From an uncultured Eubacteriales bacterium (GTDB lineage: Bacteria; Bacillota; Clostridia; Oscillospirales; Oscillospiraceae), in NCBI GenBank assembly GCA_900544975.1, contig UQXI01000021.1, forward strand, positions 1 to 50,122: DNA of 50,122 nt. Direction: 5' to 3'. This document shows positions 20,911 through 28,804 of the stretch, piece after piece. Under the pieces are notes generated by a model. It was given only the letters and a program-made list of their open reading frames with translations, had not been told where the DNA came from and did not search any database. The translations under genes were made by a program, and so were the position numbers. How positions within the stretch are numbered: the stretch's first letter is position 1; each line of letters opens with the position of its first letter.

Positions 20911-21894
20911 ATGAAACGGCGGTTTTTGACTTGGATCCTGATATTGGCGCTTCTGGTAGTCCCGGTCCATGGGGCAGAGGATTACATCAAATGGGTGGAT
21001 TTCAACGTCTCCTACGAAGCCATGGACAAGGCCCTCTCCCTGGATATCCGCTCCCAGGAGCAGGATATGCCCGTGAGCTGGATCGACCTGCTGGCCCTGG
21101 CAGCCTGCCGGACCGGAGGGAAGGTCACGGCAAAGTCGGTGGAGCAGGCATACCAGAACCTGCAGTCCGGCAAGAGCCCCCAGGAGCTTTTGGGAGAGCT
21201 CTTTAAATACTACGCCTATTACCATGACGCCTATGACGCGGCTCTGGGCGGCCTGGTGGGGAACTATGCCATTCTGGTGGAAGACGAGACCGGGGACCAG
21301 GTCTGGAAGGCCTCCTACGGCCTCAAGGCCTTCTCTCCCATTGCCGCCGGGTACGGCTACAGCCACTGCGACGACTTTGGGGTAGGGCGGAGCTATGGCT
21401 TTGCCCGAAAGCACCTGGGCAACGACCTTATGGGCGCCCTGGGCACCCCCATTGTGGCCGTCGAAGCCGGCACGGTGGAAGCCATGGGTTGGAACCAATA
21501 CGGTGGCTGGCGGGTGGGCATCCGCTCCCTGGACAGCCGGCGCTACTATTACTACGCCCATCTGCAAAAGGACACCCCCTTCGCCCCCGGCCTCCAGGAG
21601 GGAGATCAGGTCCAGGCCGGCCAGGTCATCGGCTTCATGGGCCGCACCGGATACTCCACCCATGAAAATGTCAACAACATTGAGACCGTCCACCTGCACT
21701 TTGGCCTGGAGTTGATTTTTGACGAAAGTCAAAAGGAGTGTAACAGTGAAATTTGGATTGACGTATACCAAATTGTCCGCCTCCTGAGCCGCCATCGGAG
21801 CAGCGTGATGAAGGCTTCTGATGGAACCTGGCAGCGGGTCTATGCCTACCGGGATTTGGACGCCGACAACTGGGACATCACATCAGGCTCATAA
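20911..21894 (+). CDS. Secreted M23 family (lysostaphin-type) metallopeptidase
   Basis: A 327-residue exported protein with a signal peptide (FLTWILILALLVVPVHGAE), a helical N-terminal domain of ~110 residues and a C-terminal M23 peptidase. The zinc ligands are in the HLGNDLMG motif (HxxxD) and in VHLHFGLEL (HxH), with YYYYAHLQKD between them. M23 enzymes cut peptidoglycan cross-bridges. The catalytic set looks complete, unlike SpoIIQ-type inactive relatives. GGAGGTGG precedes the ATG. The 3' end overlaps the convergent serpin gene by 49 bases, so antisense interference is possible. Confidence 0.9.
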   Translation: MKRRFLTWILILALLVVPVHGAEDYIKWVDFNVSYEAMDKALSLDIRSQEQDMPVSWIDLLALAACRTGGKVTAKSVEQAYQNLQSGKSPQELLGELFKYYAYYHDAYDAALGGLVGNYAILVEDETGDQVWKASYGLKAFSPIAAGYGYSHCDDFGVGRSYGFARKHLGNDLMGALGTPIVAVEAGTVEAMGWNQYGGWRVGIRSLDSRRYYYYAHLQKDTPFAPGLQEGDQVQAGQVIGFMGRTGYSTHENVNNIETVHLHFGLELIFDESQKECNSEIWIDVYQIVRLLSRHRSSVMKASDGTWQRVYAYRDLDADNWDITSGS

Positions 21895-23312
21895 TAGGTC
21901 CCTATAAACAGGGGCAGTCCATCCTCCCCTGTGATTGCATAGAGGAACGGGCGCCTCACGTCAAATTCAATCGTTTCCTCTGGTTGAGTCGCGTGCGTAC
22001 CTTCCATGCCCATGACGGTGTAGTCGGCTGCGCTGGATCCCTCCTCATCTACCACTACCTGGATCGCATAGCTGACCTCGCCAATGCAAATTCCATTCTT
22101 CTGTTCCGTCATCGGTGTAAAATCCGAAACCTGGGCATCAAATACGTCGGTAACACCCAGCGCCTGGAGCTCTTGGCGCAGATCCAGGTCTGATGTTATA
22201 TTCATCTTGGGAATGATCAAGTCCACCATGGGATATGTACTGTTTTCCCAGATCTCCTGATTGAGAAGGAATCGGACCACCTCTCCACTGTTCAGCAATT
22301 CCTCGGGCAGACCGCCTTCCTCGGGGAGCATCAGCCACATGCCCCCACCTCCCTCCATGGGCAGAAATACCGCAGAAAAGTTTTCTCCCTGGTAATACTG
22401 TAGTACGCTCCTTTGCTTGATAAATTTGTAGTTTACCGCCCGCTTGAAGCCGTAAAACAGCATTCCCTGTGTCCTTTCCGGTGCAAAGGCCGACTGCCAC
22501 TTTGCCCGGTAGTGCACCGTGGAGGCCAACGCCAGGACGGTGTCTACATGGAACTCCAGTCCCTGGGCCTGCTCCTGCAGCAGGCCGCCGGTTTGCTCGA
22601 TGATCCACTCTCGCAAGGCCTGGTTGGTTCCTTGGGTCCCCATTTCCACCTGGTAGGAAGAGGTATGGTACGTTTCCGCCAGCCGATCCATGGTCTTCTG
22701 GACAAAATCCACATCCTCGCTCAGCCACAGGGAGGTGGCCAAAATGCGGGTGCTTGCCCCGTCATTTACATAGTTGGCTTTCCACACCGCCTGGGCCTGG
22801 AGGCGCAAGGTCTCCAGATCCGGCGCGCCCAGCAGACCTAACACCTGCTCCCGACTCTCGCCGTCTGTAATCTCCGCCAACATGGCCAGGGACATATATA
22901 GGCTCAAGGGAGAGTACATCCGGTTTTGCCCCTCGTGTCCCGCCAAAAGCTGAGGAATGGTGGTAGCCAGAAATCCATCCAGGGCGCCTTGGTACTGTTT
23001 GGAACAGGTGGCCCGGGCAACCCGATCATTCAGCCACGGTTTCATCCGCTCTCCATTTTCCGGACCGCTGCCCAAGAGATATGGACAGACCGCTGTCTCC
23101 GGATACACCGCCAAGCTCACCGCCTGCGCCGTGGGCATGACAGGCTTTTCTTCTTTCCAAAACAGGTTCCCCACAACCACCGCTGCGACAACCGCCACCG
23201 CTATGAGGCCCATCCACAGGGGACGGCGGTGCTTCCTTCGGAGCCGCACCGCTTCCACAACATGGATATCACTGATCTCTTCCATCACTTTCGTCCAGCT
23301 TTCTTCCTTCAT
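21846..23312 (-). CDS. Membrane-anchored serpin (serine protease inhibitor)
   Basis: A 488-residue protein: about 40 cytoplasmic residues (MKEESWTKVMEEISDIHVVEAVRLRRKHRR), one membrane helix (MGLIAVAVVAAVVVGNLFW), a linker and a complete serpin domain. Serpin marks are SPLSLYMSLAMLAEIT, TILATSLWLS-type strands, LALASTVHYRAKWQSAF, FLPMEGGGGMWLMLPEEG and the hinge VVVDEEGSSAADYTVMG before FDVRRPFLYAI. The hinge has small residues at P15-P11, as inhibitors need, though P10-P9 (Asp-Tyr) are unusual. By counting, P1 is near Thr in MEGTHAT. Inhibitory serpins trap serine proteases, and the window encodes a subtilisin-like one. AGGAAGGAGTGATGG supports the ATG at 23312. The short cytoplasmic head recalls anti-sigma-type proteins. 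Confidence 0.9.
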   Translation of the reverse strand: MKEESWTKVMEEISDIHVVEAVRLRRKHRRPLWMGLIAVAVVAAVVVGNLFWKEEKPVMPTAQAVSLAVYPETAVCPYLLGSGPENGERMKPWLNDRVARATCSKQYQGALDGFLATTIPQLLAGHEGQNRMYSPLSLYMSLAMLAEITDGESREQVLGLLGAPDLETLRLQAQAVWKANYVNDGASTRILATSLWLSEDVDFVQKTMDRLAETYHTSSYQVEMGTQGTNQALREWIIEQTGGLLQEQAQGLEFHVDTVLALASTVHYRAKWQSAFAPERTQGMLFYGFKRAVNYKFIKQRSVLQYYQGENFSAVFLPMEGGGGMWLMLPEEGGLPEELLNSGEVVRFLLNQEIWENSTYPMVDLIIPKMNITSDLDLRQELQALGVTDVFDAQVSDFTPMTEQKNGICIGEVSYAIQVVVDEEGSSAADYTVMGMEGTHATQPEETIEFDVRRPFLYAITGEDGLPLFIGTYYEPDVMSQLSASKSR

Positions 23313-23503
23313 TCCATCACTCCTTCCTGTTTCAGATTCTGCTTTCGCCATCTGCCTATGCGGTACCGCTGCACGGGGACATGGTTTTCCGTCATCCCCA
23401 GCTGCAGCCCCAGCTTGGAGCAAATCTGACAGTTGGTTTCCAGATTGAGAAAAAAGCTGCCGCAAGCCGAAACGGCCAGGAGCGCCCCAGCTGCATGCTG
23501 CAT
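23309..23503 (-). pseudogene. Possible remnant of an ECF sigma factor
   Basis: A frame of about 64 residues overlaps the serpin start (TGATG-type junction). Its C-terminal part (SKLGLQLGMTENHVPVQRYRIGRWRKQNLKQEGVME) reads like the sigma region 4 helix-turn-helix and tail of an ECF sigma factor, while the N-terminal part does not. Regions 2 and most of 4 are missing between here and iscU. If correct, an ECF sigma gene once preceded the serpin, whose cytoplasmic head would have been its partner. This is a judgement from residue pattern only. Confidence 0.42.
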
Positions 23504-23578
23504 GGCGGATTGTCGCCATGCAGTGCGGCAGGGAAGTCCTGATTCGCTCGCATCTTGCAGCAGCTTCCTGTGTGCTTG

Positions 23579-24019
23579 TCAGTCGCAGTGGCAGTGCCCC
23601 TCGTGGCAGGCGGCACAGTGTTCGGCAAACTTCTCCTTGTCATAGGCGATGCCATTGCGGTCATAATAGTCCTTCACCGCAGCCCGAACGGCCTCTTCTG
23701 CCAGGACGGAGCAGTGGATCTTGTGGCTGGGCAGCCCATCCAGGGCCTCCACCACCGCTTTGTTGGATAGCTCCAGGGCCTCAGAAATGGGCTTCCCCTT
23801 GATCATTTCCGTCGCCATAGAGGAAGAGGCAATGGCGGAACCGCAGCCGAAGGTGTTGAACTTCACATCCGTAATGATGTCGTTTTCCACCTTGATATAG
23901 ATCTTCATAATATCGCCGCACTTGGCGTTACCCACTTCTCCGACGCCGTCGGCGTCCTCCATCTTGCCCAGATTCCGGGGGTGGGTAAAGTGGTCCATAA
24001 CCTTTTCACTATACAGCAT
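23579..24019 (-). CDS. iscU: Iron-sulfur cluster scaffold protein IscU/NifU
   Basis: A 146-residue scaffold on which Fe-S clusters are assembled from sulfur delivered by IscS. The three cluster cysteines are C34 (NAKCGD), C59 (FGCGSA) and C103 (IHCSVL), with the NifU-like N-terminus YSEKVMDHFTHPRN. The C-terminus carries an additional Cys/His tail (AEHCAACHEGHCHCD) that could bind metal. The ATG at 24019 overlaps the end of iscS by 11 bases, so the pair is coupled. AAGGAGA precedes it. Confidence 0.96.
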   Translation of the reverse strand: MLYSEKVMDHFTHPRNLGKMEDADGVGEVGNAKCGDIMKIYIKVENDIITDVKFNTFGCGSAIASSSMATEMIKGKPISEALELSNKAVVEALDGLPSHKIHCSVLAEEAVRAAVKDYYDRNGIAYDKEKFAEHCAACHEGHCHCD

Positions 24020-25202
24020 AATGAATCTCTCCTTTCTCAATTGCCTCCCACACCGGGGAGATGGAACGCAGGTAAGAAACCACCTGGGGAATCTCCTGGA
24101 GCATATAGTCCACATCCTCCTGGGTGTTGGCTCCGCTGAGGGTCAGACGCAAGGAGCCATGGGCCACCTCGTGGGGCAGTCCCAGGGCCAGCAGCACATG
24201 GCTGGGATCCAGAGACCCAGAGGTACAGGCAGAGCCAGAGGACGCCTCAATCCCCTTGGCATCCAGCAGCAGCAGCAGCGATTCGCCCTCAATCCCCTGG
24301 AAGCAAACATTTACATTGCCAGGAAGCCGGTGCTCCCTGTCGCCGTTGACCATAGCCAGGGGAATCTGGCTCAGGCCTTCCAACAGCTGGTCCCGGAGCT
24401 TGGACACCCGAGTTCCAGTCTCTTCCATCTCCTGGCATGCCTCGGTCAGAGCGGCCGCCATGGCGGCAATGCCGGGGACGTTTTCCGTCCCAGCCCGCTT
24501 GCTCCGCTCCTGGGCGCCGCCCTCAATGAGGTTGGTAAGCCACACGCCTGTCCGGGCGTACAGCGCGCCAACTCCTTTGGGGGCCCCAAACTTGTGGCCG
24601 GACAGAGAAAGCAGATCGATGTGCATGGCCTGAACGTCAATGGGCACATGCCCCACAGCCTGGACGGCGTCCGTATGGAACAGCACACCATGCTTCTGGC
24701 AAACTGTGCCAATTTCTGTGATGGGCTGAATCGTTCCCACCTCATTGTTGGCAAACATGACGGATACCAGGCAGGTATCCGGCCGGATGGCCGCCTCCAC
24801 CTGTTCCGCCGTCACCAAGCCCTTCCGGCCCACGTCCAGGAGGGTCACTTGGAACCCCTCCTTCTCCAGCCGCTTCAGGCAGTGGAGGACGGCGTGGTGT
24901 TCAAAGGCCGTGGAAATGATGTGCGTCTTGCCCTTCTTTTTCCCCAGCATGGCCCCAGAAAGGAGGGCCTGATTGTCGGCCTCGCTGCCGCCGGAGGTGA
25001 ATGTGATCTCCCGCTCCCGGGCAGCATTCAAGCATTTTGCCACATCCTGCCGGGCCTTCAGAAGCACTTCTGCCGCCTCCTGGCCCGTCGTGTGGAGGGA
25101 AGAGGGGTTGCCCCAGGCCCGGTCCATAGTCTCCAGCAGAACCCGGCGGGCCGTTGCAGAAATTGGGGTGGTAGCTGCATTGTCCGCATAAATACGATTC
25201 AT
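24009..25202 (-). CDS. iscS: Cysteine desulfurase IscS/NifS
   Basis: A 397-residue pyridoxal-phosphate enzyme that takes sulfur from cysteine to a persulfide for Fe-S clusters. The PLP lysine is K204 (SGHKFGAPKG) and the catalytic Cys is C327 (SSGSACTSG). N-terminal YADNAATTP and NNEVGTIQP are canonical. The start ATG has AAAGGGTGATC in front. The short mobile-loop motif around C327 fits the class that works with an adjacent IscU, as found here. Confidence 0.97.
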   Translation of the reverse strand: MNRIYADNAATTPISATARRVLLETMDRAWGNPSSLHTTGQEAAEVLLKARQDVAKCLNAAREREITFTSGGSEADNQALLSGAMLGKKKGKTHIISTAFEHHAVLHCLKRLEKEGFQVTLLDVGRKGLVTAEQVEAAIRPDTCLVSVMFANNEVGTIQPITEIGTVCQKHGVLFHTDAVQAVGHVPIDVQAMHIDLLSLSGHKFGAPKGVGALYARTGVWLTNLIEGGAQERSKRAGTENVPGIAAMAAALTEACQEMEETGTRVSKLRDQLLEGLSQIPLAMVNGDREHRLPGNVNVCFQGIEGESLLLLLDAKGIEASSGSACTSGSLDPSHVLLALGLPHEVAHGSLRLTLSGANTQEDVDYMLQEIPQVVSYLRSISPVWEAIEKGEIHYAV

Positions 25203-25214
25203 ATGATCACCCTT

Positions 25215-25242
25215 TGTATAGTAAAATTGAGATTTATATCAA
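25215..25242 (-). promoter_or_regulatory. Promoter of iscS-iscU
   Basis: Minus-strand TTGATA (25237-25242) and TATACA (25215-25220) with 16 bases between, directly after the cysK terminator stem. It does not contain the dyad found at cysK. Confidence 0.6.
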
Positions 25243-25261
25243 AATCGGGAGGATCCCGATT
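25243..25261 (-). terminator. Terminator between cysK and iscS
   Basis: AATCGGGA and TCCCGATT pair perfectly around three bases; the minus-strand sequence then reads TTGATAT. The stem begins 9 bases after the cysK stop codon. The -35 box of iscS overlaps its tail. Confidence 0.7.
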
Positions 25262-25270
25262 GCACCTCCG

Positions 25271-26200
25271 TCAATCTGAAAACAGACCGGTGGATAAATA
25301 CCGTTCTCCGCCATCGGGCAGAATCACCGCCAGGACCTTCCCCTGGTTTTCCGGCCGCTCTGCCACCCGAACTGCCGCCGCCAGCGCTGCGCCGGAGGAG
25401 ATGCCCACCAGAAGGCCCTCCAGCCGGGCCACATCCCGGACGGCCTGATAAGCCTCCTCTTCCGTCACCGGTATCACCTCGTCATAGAGGCGGGTGTCCA
25501 GAACACGAGGGATGAAATTGGCGCCGATTCCCTGGATCCCATGGGGGCCAGCCGCGCCACCCTCCAGCAGGGGGGAGGCGGCGGGCTCTACCGCCACCAG
25601 CTTGATCTTGTAGTTTTGTTGCTTCAAATACCGGCCCGTGCCTGTGATGGTGCCGCCGGTTCCCACGCCGCTCACCAAAAAGTCCAGCCGTCCGCCGGTA
25701 TCCGCCCAGAGCTCGGGCCCCGTGGTCCGAAAATGGGCCTTGGGATTGCTGGCATTTTCAAATTGCCCAGGGATCCACGCCCCGGGAATTTCCTTTTGCA
25801 GCTGCCGGGCCTTCTCCACCGCCCCGGCCATCCCCGCCGGGCCAGGCGTCAGGACCAGCTCCGCTCCATAGGCCCGGATCAACTTCCGCCGCTCCGGACT
25901 CATGGTCTCAGGCATGACAATGATCACCCGGTAGCCTCTCGCCGCCCCAAAGGCCGCCAGGCCAATGCCAGTGTTGCCGGATGTGGGCTCCACAATGGTG
26001 CCGCCGGGAAAGAGGAGGCCGTCTTCCTCTGCCTGCCGGAGCATTTCCAGGGCCACCCGGTCCTTCACGCTGCCGCCTGGGTTCCGGCTTTCCAGCTTGC
26101 CCAGGATTTGCGCGCGCAGCCCCCGGCTGGCCGTAAACCGCCCCAGCCGTACCAGCGGCGTCCGCCCGGTTAGCTCCTCCACAGATTGATAAATCGCCAT
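25271..26200 (-). CDS. cysK: Cysteine synthase A (O-acetylserine sulfhydrylase)
   Basis: A 309-residue PLP enzyme that makes cysteine from O-acetylserine and sulfide. K46 in NPGGSVKDR binds PLP, EPTSGNTGIG is the substrate/PLP loop, and GTGGTITGTGRYL binds the phosphate. PDGGERYLSTGLF closes the protein. AGGAGG before the ATG at 26200 sets the start; a start at 26251 would run into the promoter. It provides the cysteine that the neighbouring IscS uses, and both lie with an Rrf2 regulator. Confidence 0.96.
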   Translation of the reverse strand: MAIYQSVEELTGRTPLVRLGRFTASRGLRAQILGKLESRNPGGSVKDRVALEMLRQAEEDGLLFPGGTIVEPTSGNTGIGLAAFGAARGYRVIIVMPETMSPERRKLIRAYGAELVLTPGPAGMAGAVEKARQLQKEIPGAWIPGQFENASNPKAHFRTTGPELWADTGGRLDFLVSGVGTGGTITGTGRYLKQQNYKIKLVAVEPAASPLLEGGAAGPHGIQGIGANFIPRVLDTRLYDEVIPVTEEEAYQAVRDVARLEGLLVGISSGAALAAAVRVAERPENQGKVLAVILPDGGERYLSTGLFSD

Positions 26201-26241
26201 TGTCCGTCCTCCTCGACCATTCGTCATTTCTCGCTGAAGGC

Positions 26242-26270
26242 ATTCTAGCACACAATTCCTACTAAGTCAA
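26242..26270 (-). promoter_or_regulatory. Promoter of cysK
   Basis: Minus-strand TTGACT (26265-26270) and TAGAAT (26242-26247), 17 bases apart. Confidence 0.8.
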
Positions 26271-26278
26271 TAGGAATT
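26254..26278. promoter_or_regulatory. Candidate Rrf2 operator at cysK
   Basis: AATTCCTA (26254-26261) and TAGGAATT (26271-26278) form a perfect 8-bp dyad with a 9-base centre that covers the -35 box. Half of it is repeated at the Rrf2 gene's own promoter (27097-27104). Confidence 0.65.
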
Positions 26279-26366
26279 CCAGGATTCTCCACAGTAGTCG
26301 CTTTCCTTTGGGTCTCAGGAATCCGTGTTTACATGGACAGGCAGCGGTGTATATTCACACGGGTGT

Positions 26367-26461
26367 GTAGGGAACGGTCTTGACCGTTCCGCCCGGCAGG
26401 AAATGGAACTCTGCAGAAGGCGAAAGGTTGTGCAGGCGGAGCGGTCAAGACCGCTCCCTAC
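26367..26461. repeat. REP-doublet/MITE-like inverted repeat element
   Basis: GTAGGGAACGGTC at 26367 and its near-mirror ending GACCGCTCCCTAC at 26461 are 26-base inverted ends matching at 24 positions. Each end is itself a hairpin (GGAACGGT/ACCGTTCC). The flanks (ACGGGTGTG... and ...CATACCCGGT) extend the symmetry. Same architecture as the 20.4-20.7 kb elements. The rest of the 380-base gap between cysK and rrf2 shows no gene. Confidence 0.75.
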
Positions 26462-26560
26462 GCATACCCGGTTCATCTTCACATGTTCCCCTTCGGTCAC
26501 ATCCACCTGTAAAGGCGCACTCTATGCGTCCCGAACCACCTTAACCTGTCATGCCCATGG

Positions 26561-26582
26561 GGGCGCATGCGCCCGCTTTTTT
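26561..26582 (+). terminator. Palindromic hairpin next to the Rrf2 stop codon
   Basis: GGGCGCATGCGCCC (26561-26574) is a perfect palindrome followed by T6 on the plus strand. No plus-strand gene precedes it, so it probably acts only as a 3' structure for the minus-strand rrf2 mRNA or belongs to the repeat element. Confidence 0.5.
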
Positions 26583-27059
26583 CTATTGCCCACACTTGCA
26601 CACTGCGCCCGCGCCCGGGTTGGCTTCCGGCTGTGGGCAGGGCAGGTCCTGGGGCAACCGCCCCTGGAGCAGATCCGCCAGGGACACCCGCCGCAAATAG
26701 CCGTCAATCAACTGATCCAGTTGTCGCCACATGGGATAGGTGATACAGCGCTCCGACTTCTCACAGGCGCCGCCAGGCTCCAGACAATACACCGGCGCCA
26801 TGCTGCCCTCAGTCAGCTGGAGAATCTCTCCCACCGAGCAGGCCTCTGGCGGACGAGTCAGGCGATAGCCGCCGCCCTTGCCCCGCAGGCTTCGGACCAA
26901 ACCGGCCCGGTTCAGCATGGCCACAATGCTCTCCAGATATTTCATGGATATATTCTGCCGCTGCGCCACCTCCCGGAGGGAAATGTACGCCTCCGGATCC
27001 TGCTGCGCCAAATCCAGGCAGACAATCAGGGCGTAGCGGCCCTTCGTAGATACCATCAT
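26583..27059 (-). CDS. Rrf2 family transcriptional regulator (IscR/CymR-like)
   Basis: A 158-residue regulator with the Rrf2 winged helix (MVSTKGRYALIVCLDLA, SLREVAQRQNISMKYLESIVAMLNRAGLVRSLRGKGGGYRL). Three cysteines C92, C99 and C105 closely match the IscR cluster ligands C92, C98 and C104, so it may bind a [2Fe-2S] cluster, unlike CymR. The C-terminal tail (CKCGQ) adds two more Cys. GAGGTGAG precedes the ATG at 27059. It sits upstream of cysK and iscSU and its candidate operator occurs at cysK and at its own promoter. It likely tunes cysteine and Fe-S synthesis. Confidence 0.92.
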   Translation of the reverse strand: MMVSTKGRYALIVCLDLAQQDPEAYISLREVAQRQNISMKYLESIVAMLNRAGLVRSLRGKGGGYRLTRPPEACSVGEILQLTEGSMAPVYCLEPGGACEKSERCITYPMWRQLDQLIDGYLRRVSLADLLQGRLPQDLPCPQPEANPGAGAVCKCGQ

Positions 27060-27078
27060 CGTTCTCACCTCTTCCCAT

Positions 27079-27107
27079 ATAATACGATAGGATTACTAGG
27101 AATTCAA
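27079..27107 (-). promoter_or_regulatory. Promoter of the Rrf2 gene with an operator half-site
   Basis: Minus-strand TTGAAT (27102-27107) and TATTAT (27079-27084), 17 bases apart. TAGGAATT (27097-27104) over the -35 matches the right arm of the cysK dyad; the opposite arm is degenerate. This fits weak autoregulation. Confidence 0.7.
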
Positions 27108-27114
27108 GACCCGC

Positions 27115-27144
27115 TTGCACTTAATATACCCGTCGTGGTATACT
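27115..27144 (+). promoter_or_regulatory. Promoter of the AraC family gene
   Basis: TTGCAC (27115-27120) and TATACT (27139-27144) with 18 bases between. Confidence 0.6.
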
Positions 27145-27174
27145 ATATGCATCTCAACCAGGGGAGGAATCTGC

Positions 27175-28047
27175 ATGGACCAGGAACATGCCATGCGCCG
27201 GGGCTATCTGGAAGAGGATTTCCGGCTGTTTCATCTGAAGGACGCCGCCATGGGACCTGTGGATTGGCACTACCACAGCTTCCACAAAATTCTGGTGTTG
27301 CTCTCCGGGCATGCATCCTACGCCATTGAGGGCCAGAGCTACGCCCTGGAGCCTGGGGATGTGGTGTTGGTACCCCGGGGCTCCATTCACAGGCCGGAGA
27401 TTCCACCCGGACAGACCTACGAGCGATACATTCTCTATATTGCGCCGGAATTCCTCCGGCAGGCATCCTCCCAAGACACCGATCTGGGGGCTTGTTTTCG
27501 CCTGGCCACGGAAAAATACAGCTATGTCCTCCGTCCGGATCAGGAAGTGCGGATCATTCGGTTGCTGGAGACCATGCGCAGCTCCCAGACCGCCCCGGGC
27601 TATGGGCAGGAGCTGCTGGACCGGGCCCTGCTGACACAATTTCTGATTGCCGTCACCCGGGATCTGGAAGAGCGCCAGCTACAATATGTAGCCTCCGCCT
27701 CCTGCGACAAGAAAATTGTCGCCATCTTGAAATATCTCAACCTGCACCTGTCCGAGCCCCAGTCCATCGACCACCTGTCCCGTCAGTTCTACATCAGCAA
27801 GTACTACATGATGCGCCGGTTTAAGGCGGAAACCGGCTACACCATCCACGGTTACCTCAATGAAAAGCGGCTCCTCCTGGCCCGGGAGAAGATTGGGGCA
27901 GGGGAGCCCCTGATCCGGGTCAGCGAAGATTGCGGGTTCCAGGATTACTCCACCTTTTCCCGGGCCTATAAAAAGCGGTTTGGCGCCAGCCCCAACACGC
28001 CCATCTCCAAACATCAGGATCTGGTACCCGCCACTCCTCTGGACTGA
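27175..28047 (+). CDS. AraC family transcriptional regulator
   Basis: A 290-residue regulator: an N-terminal cupin sensor (WHYHSFHKILVLLSGHASYAIEGQSYALEPGDVVLVPRGSIHRP) and a C-terminal double helix-turn-helix (KIVAILKYLNLHLSEPQSIDHLSRQFYISKYYMMRRFKAETGYTIHGYLNEKRLL, then EDCGFQDYSTFSRAYKKRFGASP). The two His residues in the cupin suggest a metal or sugar-type ligand pocket, but the ligand is unknown. GGGGAGGAATCTGC precedes the ATG. The convergent or downstream TraX-like gene lies 6 bases further on the same strand and is likely co-transcribed. Confidence 0.93.
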   Translation: MDQEHAMRRGYLEEDFRLFHLKDAAMGPVDWHYHSFHKILVLLSGHASYAIEGQSYALEPGDVVLVPRGSIHRPEIPPGQTYERYILYIAPEFLRQASSQDTDLGACFRLATEKYSYVLRPDQEVRIIRLLETMRSSQTAPGYGQELLDRALLTQFLIAVTRDLEERQLQYVASASCDKKIVAILKYLNLHLSEPQSIDHLSRQFYISKYYMMRRFKAETGYTIHGYLNEKRLLLAREKIGAGEPLIRVSEDCGFQDYSTFSRAYKKRFGASPNTPISKHQDLVPATPLD

Positions 28048-28053
28048 AGCGCC

Positions 28054-28770
28054 ATGAAAGAGACGATTGCATCCGGCCTCTCCCGGGAGGGCCTGCGCAG
28101 AATTGCCGCCTGCACCATGCTGGTGGATCACATTGGGGCCACCTTATTTCCCGGCGTCCTGTGGCTCCGGTGCGTGGGGCGGCTGGCCTTCCCCATATTT
28201 GCCTTTTTTCTGGGGGAGGGCTTCCGGTTCACACACAGCCGGCGGCAGTACCTTTTGCGCCTGGTGCTGTTCGCCCTCCTGTCTGAGCTCCCCTTTAATC
28301 AGATGGTCTATGGCCGTTGGATCGCTCCATCCGGTCAGAATGTCCTGTGGACCCTAGCTTTGGGCCTGTGCGCCATTGCTTGTGTCCAGCGGGCGCCCAG
28401 CGAGCCGGGCCTGCACTCCTTATTTTGGTATTCCGCCGCCGCAGGCTGCTGCCTCCTGGGTCAGCTGCTGCACACCGATTATGGCGCTTTCGGCGTGCTG
28501 CTGTGTCTCCTGTTCTACGGTACCCAAGGCTTACCCGGCCGGTTCTGGATCTGCGGGGGAATTTTTCTCCTGATGTGCTACGCCTTCCAGTTTGTCTTCC
28601 TCCCGGGCATTCCCATTCCCTTGGAGGCCCTGGCTCTTCCGGCCTTCCCCCTCCTGGCGACCTACCACGGCCGCAGAAGCCACCACCAGCTCCCCATCCG
28701 ATACGCTTTCTACTGGTTCTATCCCCTGCACATGCTACTTTTGGGACTCCTTGCCCACACCACCCCATAA
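28054..28770 (+). CDS. TraX family membrane protein
   Basis: A 238-residue protein with about seven membrane helices. LRRIAACTMLVDHIGATLFPG and VGRLAFPIFAFFLGEGFRFT match the TraX family (first known from F pilin N-acetylation), followed by LLRLVLFALLSELPFNQ and a C-terminal YAFYWFYPLHMLLLGL. In Firmicutes TraX-like proteins are common in chromosomes and probably acyltransferase-like, not conjugative. It starts 6 bases after the AraC stop, with a weak ribosome site, and likely depends on coupling. Confidence 0.88.
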   Translation: MKETIASGLSREGLRRIAACTMLVDHIGATLFPGVLWLRCVGRLAFPIFAFFLGEGFRFTHSRRQYLLRLVLFALLSELPFNQMVYGRWIAPSGQNVLWTLALGLCAIACVQRAPSEPGLHSLFWYSAAAGCCLLGQLLHTDYGAFGVLLCLLFYGTQGLPGRFWICGGIFLLMCYAFQFVFLPGIPIPLEALALPAFPLLATYHGRRSHHQLPIRYAFYWFYPLHMLLLGLLAHTTP

Positions 28771-28804
28771 AACGGTACAGATTTTCCGTTTCCACGGAAA
28801 GCTG

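Noticed and set aside
23922..25448. A 508-codon plus-strand frame over iscS-iscU
   Set aside because: Antisense to two well-supported Fe-S genes; shadow.
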